64,000 nucleotides of DNA from JACPHD01 sp964526325 (lineage in GTDB: Bacteria > Patescibacteriota > Patescibacteriia > Patescibacteriales > GWC2-42-12): positions 1 to 64,000 of the forward strand of contig CAZGKM010000005.1 in the NCBI GenBank assembly GCA_964526325.1, in the 5' to 3' direction. This document shows, in pieces, positions 9,177 to 16,863 of this stretch. Position 1 is the stretch's first letter. Every line of letters begins with the position of its first letter. Below the pieces are notes generated by a model, which was given only the letters and a program-made list of their open reading frames with translations, ran no database searches and was not told where the DNA came from. Made by a program: the position numbers and the translations under genes.

Positions 9177-9762
9177 AACTTCTTGACGAAATCGTCATTT
9201 GAATTTTCATTTTCTGTTCATTTATCGCTTGCCCAATCGCTTTAGCGTCCATCATCATGGTAACGTACGGCTGTTTGCTATGAAAAGCGGAAATCAAATC
9301 ATCATCAATATAAAATTTCAAATTGCTAACTTCGATTTTCGCCGGAGTAACGAAATCAACAATAGCGTCGGCGCCGACGCTAACCATCAATTTAAGGCGG
9401 TTATCTTCCAAATAATAAGTAACGCACTCGCCGTCTTTATTTTTAAAATACAGCTCTTCGCCGCCGTAGGCTGTATTAAAAATTTTATAGATAGCTGCCG
9501 GATCGCACTCTTTATCGCTAACTTGTGCCATCCTTATTTCTTTGCTCATTTTTTCCATGGCATATCTTAAATTTTCTTGCATGTTTTGCGCGTTAATAGC
9601 GTTTCTTTGCCCGTCAACCACCATTTTAAATATTTGAGTTGCGGACAGCATTAAAACGGAAAAAATAGTTACTGAAACTATTAATTCCATTAAACTTACG
9701 CCTCTGGTTTGTTTTAATTTTTTTAAAAATAAATTCACCCCGTTAGAGATTTTATTAGCCAT
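9169..9762 (-). CDS. Type IV pseudopilin (PilW/GspJ-like)
   Basis: The 197-aa product has a class-III prepilin signal: a basic leader, then RGVSLMELIVSVTIFSVL, with Glu at position +5 of the mature helix. The helix continues into a coiled region (NLRYAMEKMSKEIRMAQ) typical of the PilW/GspJ minor pilins that initiate the pilus. The cleaving enzyme is the prepilin peptidase encoded at 12749. It overlaps the next gene by 8 bases. The leader contains KISNGVN, coded by the same bases as an intergenic repeat motif (aacggggtgaa), and the same peptide appears at the start of the neighbouring pseudopilin. ATG at 9762 places the basic leader correctly. Confidence 0.85.
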   Translation of the reverse strand: MANKISNGVNLFLKKLKQTRGVSLMELIVSVTIFSVLMLSATQIFKMVVDGQRNAINAQNMQENLRYAMEKMSKEIRMAQVSDKECDPAAIYKIFNTAYGGEELYFKNKDGECVTYYLEDNRLKLMVSVGADAIVDFVTPAKIEVSNLKFYIDDDLISAFHSKQPYVTMMMDAKAIGQAINEQKMKIQMTISSRSYE

Positions 9763-9830
9763 ACATTATTTATTACAATTCCCCGCTTTCAATCTGACAT
9801 ATTTCTAACGGGGTTCACATCAATAATTAT

Positions 9831-9898
9831 TATCAAATAAAATTTTATGGCCGTAGCCCCGCATTTGCGGGGCGCTAAGCATTAAATTTTATTTGATA
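9831..9898. repeat. Nested inverted repeat (hairpin within hairpin)
   Basis: Outer arms tatcaaataaaattta and its complement (9831-9847 and 9883-9898) enclose an inner hairpin gccccgc-attt-gcggggc. A related nested structure lies at 19624-19685, and the left-arm motif occurs again near 19160-19180. I infer a small dispersed repeat family that folds in RNA. Confidence 0.75.
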
Positions 9899-9917
9899 CA
9901 ATATAATTTTGGAAATA

Positions 9918-9944
9918 TTAAAACCTTTTTTAAAAAGGTTTTAA
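9918..9944 (-). terminator. Terminator-like hairpin after the PilV-like gene
   Basis: A palindrome with 13-bp arms (ttaaaaccttttt and its complement) begins 4 bases beyond the stop of the PilV-like gene. It could end or attenuate transcription between the two pseudopilin genes, or stabilise the upstream message. Confidence 0.6.
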
Positions 9945-9948
9945 AGTC

Positions 9949-10482
9949 TTACCTCCAGTTATATAAATAAGTTTCACCGGTATAATTATGATTTTGCGTT
10001 CCGTCTTTCCAGCGGATAGCGCATTTTACATCTAAATAATCAACATTATCAACCACAGTAATCAAGCGATAAAAATTTGTCGGCGTATTACCGCTTGATT
10101 CGTGAGTATAAAAACCATTGCTATCAATATACAATCTGGCGCTGGCGTCATCTATGGAATTCGCGGACATATTAATGCTCACTAAACCTCTATAATCTAC
10201 GGTATAAGTGCCATCGCCTACAATATTTTGATTCCAAACATTTCCCGGGGTTAACCAATTCAAATCCCTGATATTTCTTACAAGTTCCAGGCCCTCGCCG
10301 GCTAAACCCGAAGCGATTAAAACATTTTTATTTATATACTGAGCTTCTACGTTTTGAATAACTAAAGACATAACGCCAACCATACCCATGGCGATTATCA
10401 TCATCGCAACCACAACCTCCAAAATGCTTATGCCCGAATTGTCGGAAATTTTTTTTATTTTCACCCCGTTAGATATTTTCAT
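9949..10482 (-). CDS. Type IV pseudopilin (PilV/GspI-like)
   Basis: The 177-aa product has the prepilin motif SGISILEVVVAMMIIAMGMVGV with the conserved Glu, followed by a helix (GLAGEGLELVRNIRDLNW) characteristic of PilV-type minor pilins. It belongs to the minor-pilin set beside the GspH-like and PilW-like proteins. The first residues (MKISNGVK) come from the aacggggtgaa repeat motif shared with the next pseudopilin gene. A hairpin follows its stop codon. The start at 10482 keeps the basic leader. Confidence 0.85.
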   Translation of the reverse strand: MKISNGVKIKKISDNSGISILEVVVAMMIIAMGMVGVMSLVIQNVEAQYINKNVLIASGLAGEGLELVRNIRDLNWLTPGNVWNQNIVGDGTYTVDYRGLVSINMSANSIDDASARLYIDSNGFYTHESSGNTPTNFYRLITVVDNVDYLDVKCAIRWKDGTQNHNYTGETYLYNWR

Positions 10483-10497
10483 GATTTTATCAATTCG

Positions 10498-10525
10498 CCC
10501 CGTTAAAAATCAATATCTAACGGGG
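10498..10525. repeat. CCCCGTTA inverted repeat
   Basis: Arms ccccgtta (10498-10505) and taacgggg (10518-10525) form a short hairpin between two pseudopilin genes. It belongs to a family also seen at 16611-16664, 21892-21933 and 39202-39345. Confidence 0.7.
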
Positions 10526-10531
10526 TTAATT

Positions 10532-11080
10532 TTAATCCGTATCAATTAAGCCAAAAAAATTAACGAAAACAGTAGCCGTTGAATTATTGACGTTTTCTTT
10601 TAATATAATTCTGGCGGTCGTATTATTAAAGCCGTTAATGTAAGTGGCCGGATCGGGCGGAAAAAATACAATATCTACCGGACTGGCCGGACTTAAAAAA
10701 TTTATAGTTATTCCGGCTGGTAAATTTTTAACCTCTACTGCCTCGCCAGCGTCATAAGCCTGATTGCCGTCAGGAAAATTTTTATCGGCAAAAATTATAT
10801 AATGAGTCGGGTCGGACAAGCTGAAATGAACGCCCCAGCCGCCGCCAGGAATATTAACGCCGTCGTAAGTTTTTGAGCCAAGACTATAATTTTGCGCTAT
10901 TCTAATGTCGGATACCAGTTTCTGTTTTACCATGCCAAGTTCCGAGCGTTTATTTGTACCGTGATAATTAACCATAAAAAGACCGCTCATCAATGTAATT
11001 ATAAAAATACTAACCGTCAACTCGATTAGGGTAAAGCCGGAAAAATCCGTTATTTTATTATTTTTAATTTTATTCGGCAT
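10532..11080 (-). CDS. Type IV pseudopilin (GspH/FimT-like)
   Basis: The 182-aa product carries a canonical prepilin helix, FSGFTLIELTVSIFIITLMSGLF, with Glu at mature position 5. A GspH-like body follows (LGMVKQKLVSDIRIAQNYSLGS, then GGWGVHFSLSDPTHYIIFAD), a pattern typical of FimT/GspH minor pilins. It is the first gene of the minor-pilin run 11080 to 6753, and the prepilin peptidase gene lies a little upstream. Start ATG at 11080; no Shine-Dalgarno is visible. Confidence 0.85.
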   Translation of the reverse strand: MPNKIKNNKITDFSGFTLIELTVSIFIITLMSGLFMVNYHGTNKRSELGMVKQKLVSDIRIAQNYSLGSKTYDGVNIPGGGWGVHFSLSDPTHYIIFADKNFPDGNQAYDAGEAVEVKNLPAGITINFLSPASPVDIVFFPPDPATYINGFNNTTARIILKENVNNSTATVFVNFFGLIDTD

Positions 11081-11128
11081 ATTTATTTAAATTTAGCGCG
11101 GCGCCAGCCACGCTAAAAATATTTTTTA

Positions 11129-11298
11129 TGTCATTACGAGGAACCACTTTAGTCCCAGACTTGACCCGGTGGGGCGCAGCAATCTCATTTCTTATCTGTC
11201 ATGCTGGAACGAAACGAAGTGGAACGATAGCATTTCGCGGCTAGCGCACTTTTCACGAGATTCTATCGGTCGCTGGCACTCCCTCCAGAATGACAAAG
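11129..11298. repeat. MITE-like intergenic repeat with TGTCATT ends
   Basis: About 170 bases of non-coding sequence begin with tgtcattacgagga and end with ccagaatgacaaa, so the ends are inverted copies of TGTCATT. The composition is much more GC-rich than its surroundings. The text resembles the widely dispersed intergenic repeats of many bacteria that read gtcattctggagggag...agattctatcgg. A related shorter element lies at 45415-45517. Confidence 0.65.
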
Positions 11299-11332
11299 CT
11301 ACGAGTCGCTCGCAATAAAATTTTAATAAATT

Positions 11333-12739
11333 CTAGTCCGGCTTAACTTCTTTCCAGATCGGCAATTGAGCGTTGATATTAATTATTTTTGAAGTTGAAA
11401 CATAATAACCGTCAGCGTCAGTCACTTTTAAAGTTATCGTGAAATTACCGGCCGAAGTAAAAATTATAATAGGCGTCGTGGTGGCGGGATCGTTAATATT
11501 AGCGCCCGGAGCGGTCCATTCATACGTACATTGGTCATTTGTACAATCAATTACGGTGCTCGGCGCCGAACTTAGATAAACTTTACTTTCATTGGTAAAT
11601 TTAACTTCTTCGTCCTGGCTTGGATTGCTCGGGAAAAAAGAAAAGTCGGCTATGGGCATTTCATGTTTATAGGTTGTAAAAGTTAAAGGCAATCCATCGT
11701 CGGCTTCTATGGGAGTATCTTGAGGGTTATTATACTGCGTGAAAGACGAATACTTATGAGAAATATTATCATCACTAACCTTAACCCACCAATAATATGA
11801 TGTATCATAATTTAATGACATGTCTGATGAATTGATAAAAAATTCATTAGTATTGTTGTTGTCAATTTTACATTTAACCGGCAAACTAACCGGATTATTA
11901 AAATCAAAGCACTCGCCGGAATCAAAAAGAGGATCGGCCGGATCGCTGTCATCATCAACGATTATTTGATAAGAGTACTGGCTCTGCCCGGCGTCCGAAT
12001 CGCTAAAAGTCCAACCAAGCTTAGCTCTTAAAGCGTCATTATTGTCTCTGGCATCTTTAAAGCTCCAATTAGGCGCGGTCATGTCGGTAACGCTGGGCGG
12101 ACGATTAATATCGGCGGCAACTTTATAATTTGAAACTCCGCAAGAACTATCGTTAGAGCAATTAAAACTTAGCCAGCCGATACCTGATTCATTGTCGTTG
12201 GCATTCCATGCCCAGCCCAAAAAACTATTGGTCGCCTGATCTATGGTTACGCCGTTTGCCCAAGCATCATTAAATTTTATCCAGCCGTTATCTCCCATAG
12301 CAATAATTTTTCCCCAGCCATAAACCTTGCTATCCGTCCAATTATAACAAGCCGTACAGCTGTTAGAAGCCGAGCAGCTGCCGGCCGTTGCGCAATTGGC
12401 GTTAAAAACATAATCCGGTGCGCCGATCTCATTAAAACTAATCCAGCCGACATTCGAACTCCAAGCATAACCGCTAAAATGGCCGGTAATTAAATCTACA
12501 TTTACGCCATAATTACTGTTTACGCAAGGCGGACTATCGTTAGTACAGTTAAAACTTACCCAGCCGATATTTGAGCTCCAAGCCCAGCCGTTAATATTAT
12601 GACTGGCGCTGGCGCTGCTGATTTTAATGTTTTGCCTAAATCCAAACTCGTAATAAACAATGGCCAAGCTTAAGCCAAAAGCTATAATAAACATTAAAAT
12701 TGTGATAAGCCAAGTTTTTGCCTTAAAATAATCTTTCAT
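11333..12739 (-). CDS. Anchored GWAWSSN-repeat protein with PKD domain
   Basis: The 468-aa product has one N-terminal membrane segment (residues about 10-32). Four copies of a short aromatic repeat with core GWAWSSNIGWVSFN lie in residues about 45-205; one is degenerate (YGWGKIIAMGDNGWIKFN) and cysteine pairs lie nearby. A fibronectin-like region with DxDxD loops follows (about 215-350). A C-terminal PKD-like domain (about 365-460) contains FTNES and the WTAPG strand, and ends in a DADG turn. Its position between prepilin peptidase and the minor pilins suggests a pilus-associated surface protein. I do not recognise a named family for the repeat. Confidence 0.75.
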   Translation of the reverse strand: MKDYFKAKTWLITILMFIIAFGLSLAIVYYEFGFRQNIKISSASASHNINGWAWSSNIGWVSFNCTNDSPPCVNSNYGVNVDLITGHFSGYAWSSNVGWISFNEIGAPDYVFNANCATAGSCSASNSCTACYNWTDSKVYGWGKIIAMGDNGWIKFNDAWANGVTIDQATNSFLGWAWNANDNESGIGWLSFNCSNDSSCGVSNYKVAADINRPPSVTDMTAPNWSFKDARDNNDALRAKLGWTFSDSDAGQSQYSYQIIVDDDSDPADPLFDSGECFDFNNPVSLPVKCKIDNNNTNEFFINSSDMSLNYDTSYYWWVKVSDDNISHKYSSFTQYNNPQDTPIEADDGLPLTFTTYKHEMPIADFSFFPSNPSQDEEVKFTNESKVYLSSAPSTVIDCTNDQCTYEWTAPGANINDPATTTPIIIFTSAGNFTITLKVTDADGYYVSTSKIININAQLPIWKEVKPD

Positions 12740-12748
12740 AAAATTATA

Positions 12749-13540
12749 TTAAAATATATTTAAATACCAGTTTAAAATCTGTTCTTGCCAAAATAAGCTA
12801 ATTACGGTGCCAACGGACAAAAAAACTCCAAGTGGCACTTCGGAACCCCATTGCTTTTTACGCCCAAAAATTAAACCAACGCCGATAATAGAACCAATAA
12901 AATATGAAATAATTATAGCGACTAATACGCCCGGCCAGCCTAAAGACAAACCGATTAAAAGGCCCAGCCTAATATCGCCGCCGCCGATCCATTTACCTTT
13001 AGAGATTACGAACTGAAAGAGGAAAAAGCTACCTCCTATTATACCAGAAATTAGTAAATTCCACAAATTAAAACCTAAGATTAAATTAATAATCAGCATA
13101 ACTAAACAGGCGGGAAAAGTAACTATGTCTAAAATTAAATACCAGCGCAAATCATAAATAAAAACCACAATCATAACACAAATTAAAAACCAATCGCGCA
13201 AAACTTTTATTGAGAATTGAAAATTGAGAATTGCTTGAAAATTGTTTAAAAATTGAAAATTAATGACAAAGGCAACAACAAATAAAATGCCGGTTATTAA
13301 CTCAATCGCCGGATACTGCCACGATATTGGCTTTTTACATTGCCGGCACTTTCCCTTAAGCATTATAAAACTTAAAATCGGAATATTATCGTACCAAAAA
13401 ATTTGTTTTTTGCATTTCGGGCAATAAGAACGGTTAAATAAGCCTTCTTTTTTATGCAAACGCCAAATCAGACAATTTAAAAATGAACCGATGATCAGAC
13501 CGAAGATGAAAACAAAAGTTAAAATTATTTGTGTAGACAT
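12749..13540 (-). CDS. pilD: Prepilin peptidase (type IV leader peptidase)
   Basis: This membrane aspartic protease cuts and N-methylates prepilins. The 263-aa product has the N-terminal GSFLNCLIWRL motif, two CPKC/CRQC zinc-binding pairs in the first cytoplasmic loop, and the catalytic aspartates in YDLRWYLILD and GGGDIRLG. About eight membrane segments are visible. ATG at 13540 is preferred over the upstream ATG at 13582 because residues from 13540 begin the first membrane helix, while the upstream 14 codons lie in repeat-rich DNA. An unusual Asn/Phe/Gln-rich stretch (NFQFLNNFQAILNFQF, DNA about 13206-13263) sits between the zinc loop and the first catalytic Asp. It is coded by an aaaattgaaaatt-like dispersed repeat. 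Confidence 0.92.
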   Translation of the reverse strand: MSTQIILTFVFIFGLIIGSFLNCLIWRLHKKEGLFNRSYCPKCKKQIFWYDNIPILSFIMLKGKCRQCKKPISWQYPAIELITGILFVVAFVINFQFLNNFQAILNFQFSIKVLRDWFLICVMIVVFIYDLRWYLILDIVTFPACLVMLIINLILGFNLWNLLISGIIGGSFFLFQFVISKGKWIGGGDIRLGLLIGLSLGWPGVLVAIIISYFIGSIIGVGLIFGRKKQWGSEVPLGVFLSVGTVISLFWQEQILNWYLNIF

Positions 13541-13698
13541 AAAGAAATAATTACAAATGACTAATGTCAAATGACAAATCAAGCAAAAAATCCTAATGTC
13601 AAAAAATTAATTAATCTGCCGGCAGGCAGGCAGGTTTTTTATTTAGTCATTTGGCATTGATTTGACATTCGTCATTGGAAATTTATTATTAAATTTTA
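13541..13698. repeat. Intergenic cluster of small dispersed repeats
   Basis: This gap holds several copies of the gacatttgtcattgg-like motif in both orientations and a gccggcaggcaggcagg motif at about 13618-13635. The same two kinds of motif recur at 61915-62010 and 30971-30992. I see no gene. Confidence 0.6.
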
Positions 13699-16002
13699 TT
13701 ATTTATTTAATTCACTATAATACTTTTTCAGTTCTTCATTATCCGGCGCTAATTTTAAAGCTTGGTTTAAATAATCCTTGGCCGCGGTTATATCTTTTTT
13801 ATCGCGGTATAAAAGCGATAATTGCATAGGCCAATGGTAATCAGCCGGATTCAGCATTAAACCTCGCATATTAAGCTCAATGGCCTCGTCTAATTTATTT
13901 TGGACATAATAAATATCGGCGATACTTTTATACAAAGTCGCTCTGTAAGGATCAAAACTCAATCCTTTTTTATAATTATCAAGCGCTAAACCGTAATTTT
14001 TTATCTTAAAATATGCCTTGCCCAGATTTTCATATAACCTAACCGCTATATTTGCAATTTTCCGGCGATGCTGGTCGTTTAAATACGGGTTATCAACGGT
14101 CGGTAAAATTTTAATCGCCTGATTAAAAATTTCTATCGCACCTTCGTAGTCTTCCTGCAGTATTTTTTGCTTGCCTAAATCTTCATAAACTTCCGTAAAA
14201 TAAGGAAAATTCATTATTAAATCATTAAATATTTTTTCCGCTTCCGCGTAATAAGCTTTATCATAATAGCCGAACGAAGAATAAACGCGGGCTGTATTAT
14301 GCAAAAGGCCGTAAGTCTTGTTATCACCAATAGATCTAATTCGCTCGATTAAATTTTCGCTTAGCTTTTTTTGGGCTGATTCATCTTTAACCGAAGAAAA
14401 GCAATTTACCATTAAAAAAAGATAATTTTCCTGATAATAATTACTATTCGGGCTTAAGCTAATTACCTTTTCCATATTATTTATTACGCCCCGGCAATCC
14501 GAAGATTTAATTGAATTTAAAGCCTTCATATAAAAAATTTCCGCTCTGGCCTGATTTATATTATTAAAATATATAAATACCGCCGATACCAAAAATAATA
14601 ACGTAAAAATCAATAATTTTGAAAATGCGGTTAAGCGTATATTTAAAATTTTAACCTCTGCCTTACAGTTTATTATAATCCAACAAATAGCTAAAATTAA
14701 ATATAAATATACCGAAACAGTAAATAAGGAAAAACTAAAAAGATTATTAATGCAATACGCGGTTAAAGAAGAAAATAAAAATATTAAAAGCCAATCCTCT
14801 GGCTCATATTTTTGTTTAACCGATAAAAATACAATCGTTCGATAAATAAAATATATATAAAATAATAAATTGGCTAAAAGCCCTAAAAAACCTAAAGATA
14901 AAATTTTATCAAACAGCCAATTATGCGCTCTGTCCGGCAAACTGTTGATAGTTTCGTGCACGCCCCAGTCAATCCGGTAATATTTCATAAAAATATCCGC
15001 TAAAACTTCCGGGCCGTAACCGACAAGCAGCCTTAAATAACTTGCCTGTTTTATTTCTTTAACCGCCGATTCAAGATAATAAAATCTCATTATATTGGAA
15101 CCGCCCTTAAAATCGCTAACGCTTTTTAGCCGATTAACCAAATTAACCGAATTGTAGTCGCCTAATTTAACCGGGCTGATTATGTTTAAGCTTAAAATAA
15201 ATAAGACGCCGATTAAAATTAAGCCCATAAGCCCAAAAGCTGCTTTTTTAAAACCCTTATAAAAAAACCAAATAATCATTAAAAAAAACATTGAACCTAA
15301 AAATCCTAGCCAAGCCGCCCGAGAATATGTAAAAACCAGGCAAACCAACTGCATAACAAAAACTAAACCGACTAAAAATTTAACCATTATTTTTTTGGCT
15401 ATAAAAATTAAAGCGTAAAAGCTAAAAGGCAAAACCATAATCAGCCAATGCCCGAAAAAATTAGGCTGGCCCAAGGTAGAAAAAATACGTTCGCTGTTTA
15501 CGCTTTCGTTCCAGGATAGCGGGTCAAGATTAAAATATTGGACTAAACCGTAAGCCGAAACTAAAAACGCCGAAGCAATAACGGCGATACTTATACGCTT
15601 TAATTGCTTATAATTTTCAATATTTAATATAAATAATCCAAAAAACAGCAAATAATTAAAAAAATTGTAAAAACCTTGCTGCCTAAAAAAGTCGCCCCAA
15701 AAACTTTGAGCCGGATGAAGGGAAAAAAAAGAACTTACAAAAAACGAAATTAATATCAAGCCGGCCAATATAAAAATTTTAGCGTTACCGCGATAATTCA
15801 ATCCGTTATTAATAAATACTTTAACCGTAAAACTTAAAAGCATTAAAACTAAAATTATTCTGAAAAAAACCGCCTTATAAAGATCAAAAAAATTATAGCT
15901 TGACATGCTAAAATCAAAAATTACGGGAATAAAAAAAATTATAGCCAGAATGCCGAATTCTATAAAATAACCGCAAATTTTTACAACTTTCTCCTTCGCC
16001 AT
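13699..16002 (-). CDS. Wzy/O-antigen-ligase-like membrane protein with TPR domain (candidate pilin glycosyltransferase)
   Basis: The 767-aa product has roughly 11-12 membrane segments in residues 1-470, and a large loop containing GYGPEVLADIF and the DRAHNWLFD motif typical of O-antigen ligases and PglL-type O-oligosaccharyltransferases. At least four TPR units follow (about 490-767, such as AYFKIKNYGLALDNYKKGL). I start it at ATG 16002. The upstream ATG at 16107 lies inside the strong terminator behind the pilin gene and adds a basic stretch unlike this family. Its place right after the pilin gene matches the pilin-glycosylating ligases of Pseudomonas and Acinetobacter, so I infer pilin or surface-protein glycosylation. 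Polysaccharide polymerisation remains possible. Confidence 0.75.
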   Translation of the reverse strand: MAKEKVVKICGYFIEFGILAIIFFIPVIFDFSMSSYNFFDLYKAVFFRIILVLMLLSFTVKVFINNGLNYRGNAKIFILAGLILISFFVSSFFSLHPAQSFWGDFFRQQGFYNFFNYLLFFGLFILNIENYKQLKRISIAVIASAFLVSAYGLVQYFNLDPLSWNESVNSERIFSTLGQPNFFGHWLIMVLPFSFYALIFIAKKIMVKFLVGLVFVMQLVCLVFTYSRAAWLGFLGSMFFLMIIWFFYKGFKKAAFGLMGLILIGVLFILSLNIISPVKLGDYNSVNLVNRLKSVSDFKGGSNIMRFYYLESAVKEIKQASYLRLLVGYGPEVLADIFMKYYRIDWGVHETINSLPDRAHNWLFDKILSLGFLGLLANLLFYIYFIYRTIVFLSVKQKYEPEDWLLIFLFSSLTAYCINNLFSFSLFTVSVYLYLILAICWIIINCKAEVKILNIRLTAFSKLLIFTLLFLVSAVFIYFNNINQARAEIFYMKALNSIKSSDCRGVINNMEKVISLSPNSNYYQENYLFLMVNCFSSVKDESAQKKLSENLIERIRSIGDNKTYGLLHNTARVYSSFGYYDKAYYAEAEKIFNDLIMNFPYFTEVYEDLGKQKILQEDYEGAIEIFNQAIKILPTVDNPYLNDQHRRKIANIAVRLYENLGKAYFKIKNYGLALDNYKKGLSFDPYRATLYKSIADIYYVQNKLDEAIELNMRGLMLNPADYHWPMQLSLLYRDKKDITAAKDYLNQALKLAPDNEELKKYYSELNK

Positions 16003-16089
16003 ATAACGCTTAATTATGTCTATATTATAACTCAAATAAACCGCCGAGAACAGTATAAATAAATTTCTTCTCCTATTTTTGGCGCTACA

Positions 16090-16125
16090 TATAAAAGAGC
16101 CCCGCAAATGCGGGGCTCTTTTATA
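16090..16125 (-). terminator. Strong intrinsic terminator after the pilin gene
   Basis: A perfect stem of 17 base pairs (tataaaagagccccgca and its complement) around a 2-base gap, ending in a T-rich tail, starts 35 bases past the pilin stop. It should end most pilin transcripts, so the major pilin can be made in excess of the genes that follow. Confidence 0.92.
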
Positions 16126-16160
16126 TAAACCCTTAATAGGACCCTTTTAAAGATTTTTAT

Positions 16161-16574
16161 TTATTGAATACCGCCTGGATAGGCCGTATGAATACCCGCT
16201 GATACCCCTCCGGTTACACCTCCTAAACAATATTGCAAAGTATAAGTAGAGTAAGGATCTGCGGAAACGTAAGTATAAATGTTACCGGCCGCGCAAGTGC
16301 CGTCATTTACCGGAGCCGGATTGGTTGGGACAGTGCTCATGTAAGTAACGCCACCGCTGGCGATTGAAGTGCCTAATGAGGACGGATAAGCGTTGACATC
16401 GTTATAATACAATTCCAAGGCTGTTTGAATCTGTTTTATGTCGGAAACGCGCTTAGCGTCTCTTGATTTCATTCTGGCGTTATTTAAGGCCACTACGGCT
16501 AAAGTTGACAATAAGCCGATAATAGCGATAACCACCAATAACTCAATTAAAGTAAAACCTTGTTGTTTTTTCAT
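16161..16574 (-). CDS. pilA: Major type IV pilin
   Basis: The 137-aa product begins MKKQQGFTLIELLVVIAIIGLLSTLAVVAL, a textbook prepilin: short basic leader, Gly/Phe cleavage site and Glu at position 5. The globular part (RDAKRVSDIKQIQTALELYY, then DVNAYPSS) is GspG/PilA-like, and a Cys pair near the C-terminus can close a disulfide loop. It has one of the few strong Shine-Dalgarno sequences in the window (ggggaggtg, 5 bases before ATG), an extended -10 promoter about 190 bases upstream, a structured leader and a strong terminator. All of this fits high expression of the main pilus subunit. Confidence 0.93.
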   Translation of the reverse strand: MKKQQGFTLIELLVVIAIIGLLSTLAVVALNNARMKSRDAKRVSDIKQIQTALELYYNDVNAYPSSLGTSIASGGVTYMSTVPTNPAPVNDGTCAAGNIYTYVSADPYSTYTLQYCLGGVTGGVSAGIHTAYPGGIQ

Positions 16575-16610
16575 AGTTCACCTCCCCTCTGGTTCACACG
16601 AATTATTAGC

Positions 16611-16664
16611 CCCGTTAAATATTTTCGATTTCACCGAAATTACCGCTTAGCGGTATTTAACGGG
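16611..16664 (-). promoter_or_regulatory. Structured leader of the pilin gene (three-stem inverted repeat)
   Basis: Outer arms cccgttaaata and tatttaacggg (16611-16621 and 16654-16664) enclose two smaller hairpins, tttcg...cgaaa and taccgc-tta-gcggta. It lies between the likely promoter and the pilin start. It belongs to the CCCCGTTA inverted-repeat family but is the most elaborate member. Confidence 0.6.
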
Positions 16665-16766
16665 ACAAACCCAAAATTAAAACAAGCATGGGAATTTAAT
16701 CGTGAAATTAATTTATTATATTTATCCCAACACCCATTTACGAATGCTGGATTGTACTTATCCACA

Positions 16767-16775
16767 ATTATACCA
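16767..16775 (-). promoter_or_regulatory. Extended -10 promoter of the pilin gene
   Basis: On the minus strand the bases read TGGTATAAT, an extended -10 box. Fourteen bases around it (TTTTATGGTATAAT) are identical to the site at 25217-25230 upstream of pilM. No good -35 hexamer is seen, as is common for extended -10 promoters. The predicted leader is about 185 bases. Confidence 0.6.
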
Positions 16776-16863
16776 TAAAAATTAAATATTTGCATTGCAA
16801 CCCTTCCAATATCTGCTTGTAATCAACTTAAATAGATGATTGCCGAAACAAAAATTAAAAATT

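Noticed and set aside
16003..16107. Upstream start for the Wzy/TPR gene at 16107
   Set aside because: It lies within the perfect terminator stem behind the pilin gene; ATG 16002 leads directly into the first membrane helix.
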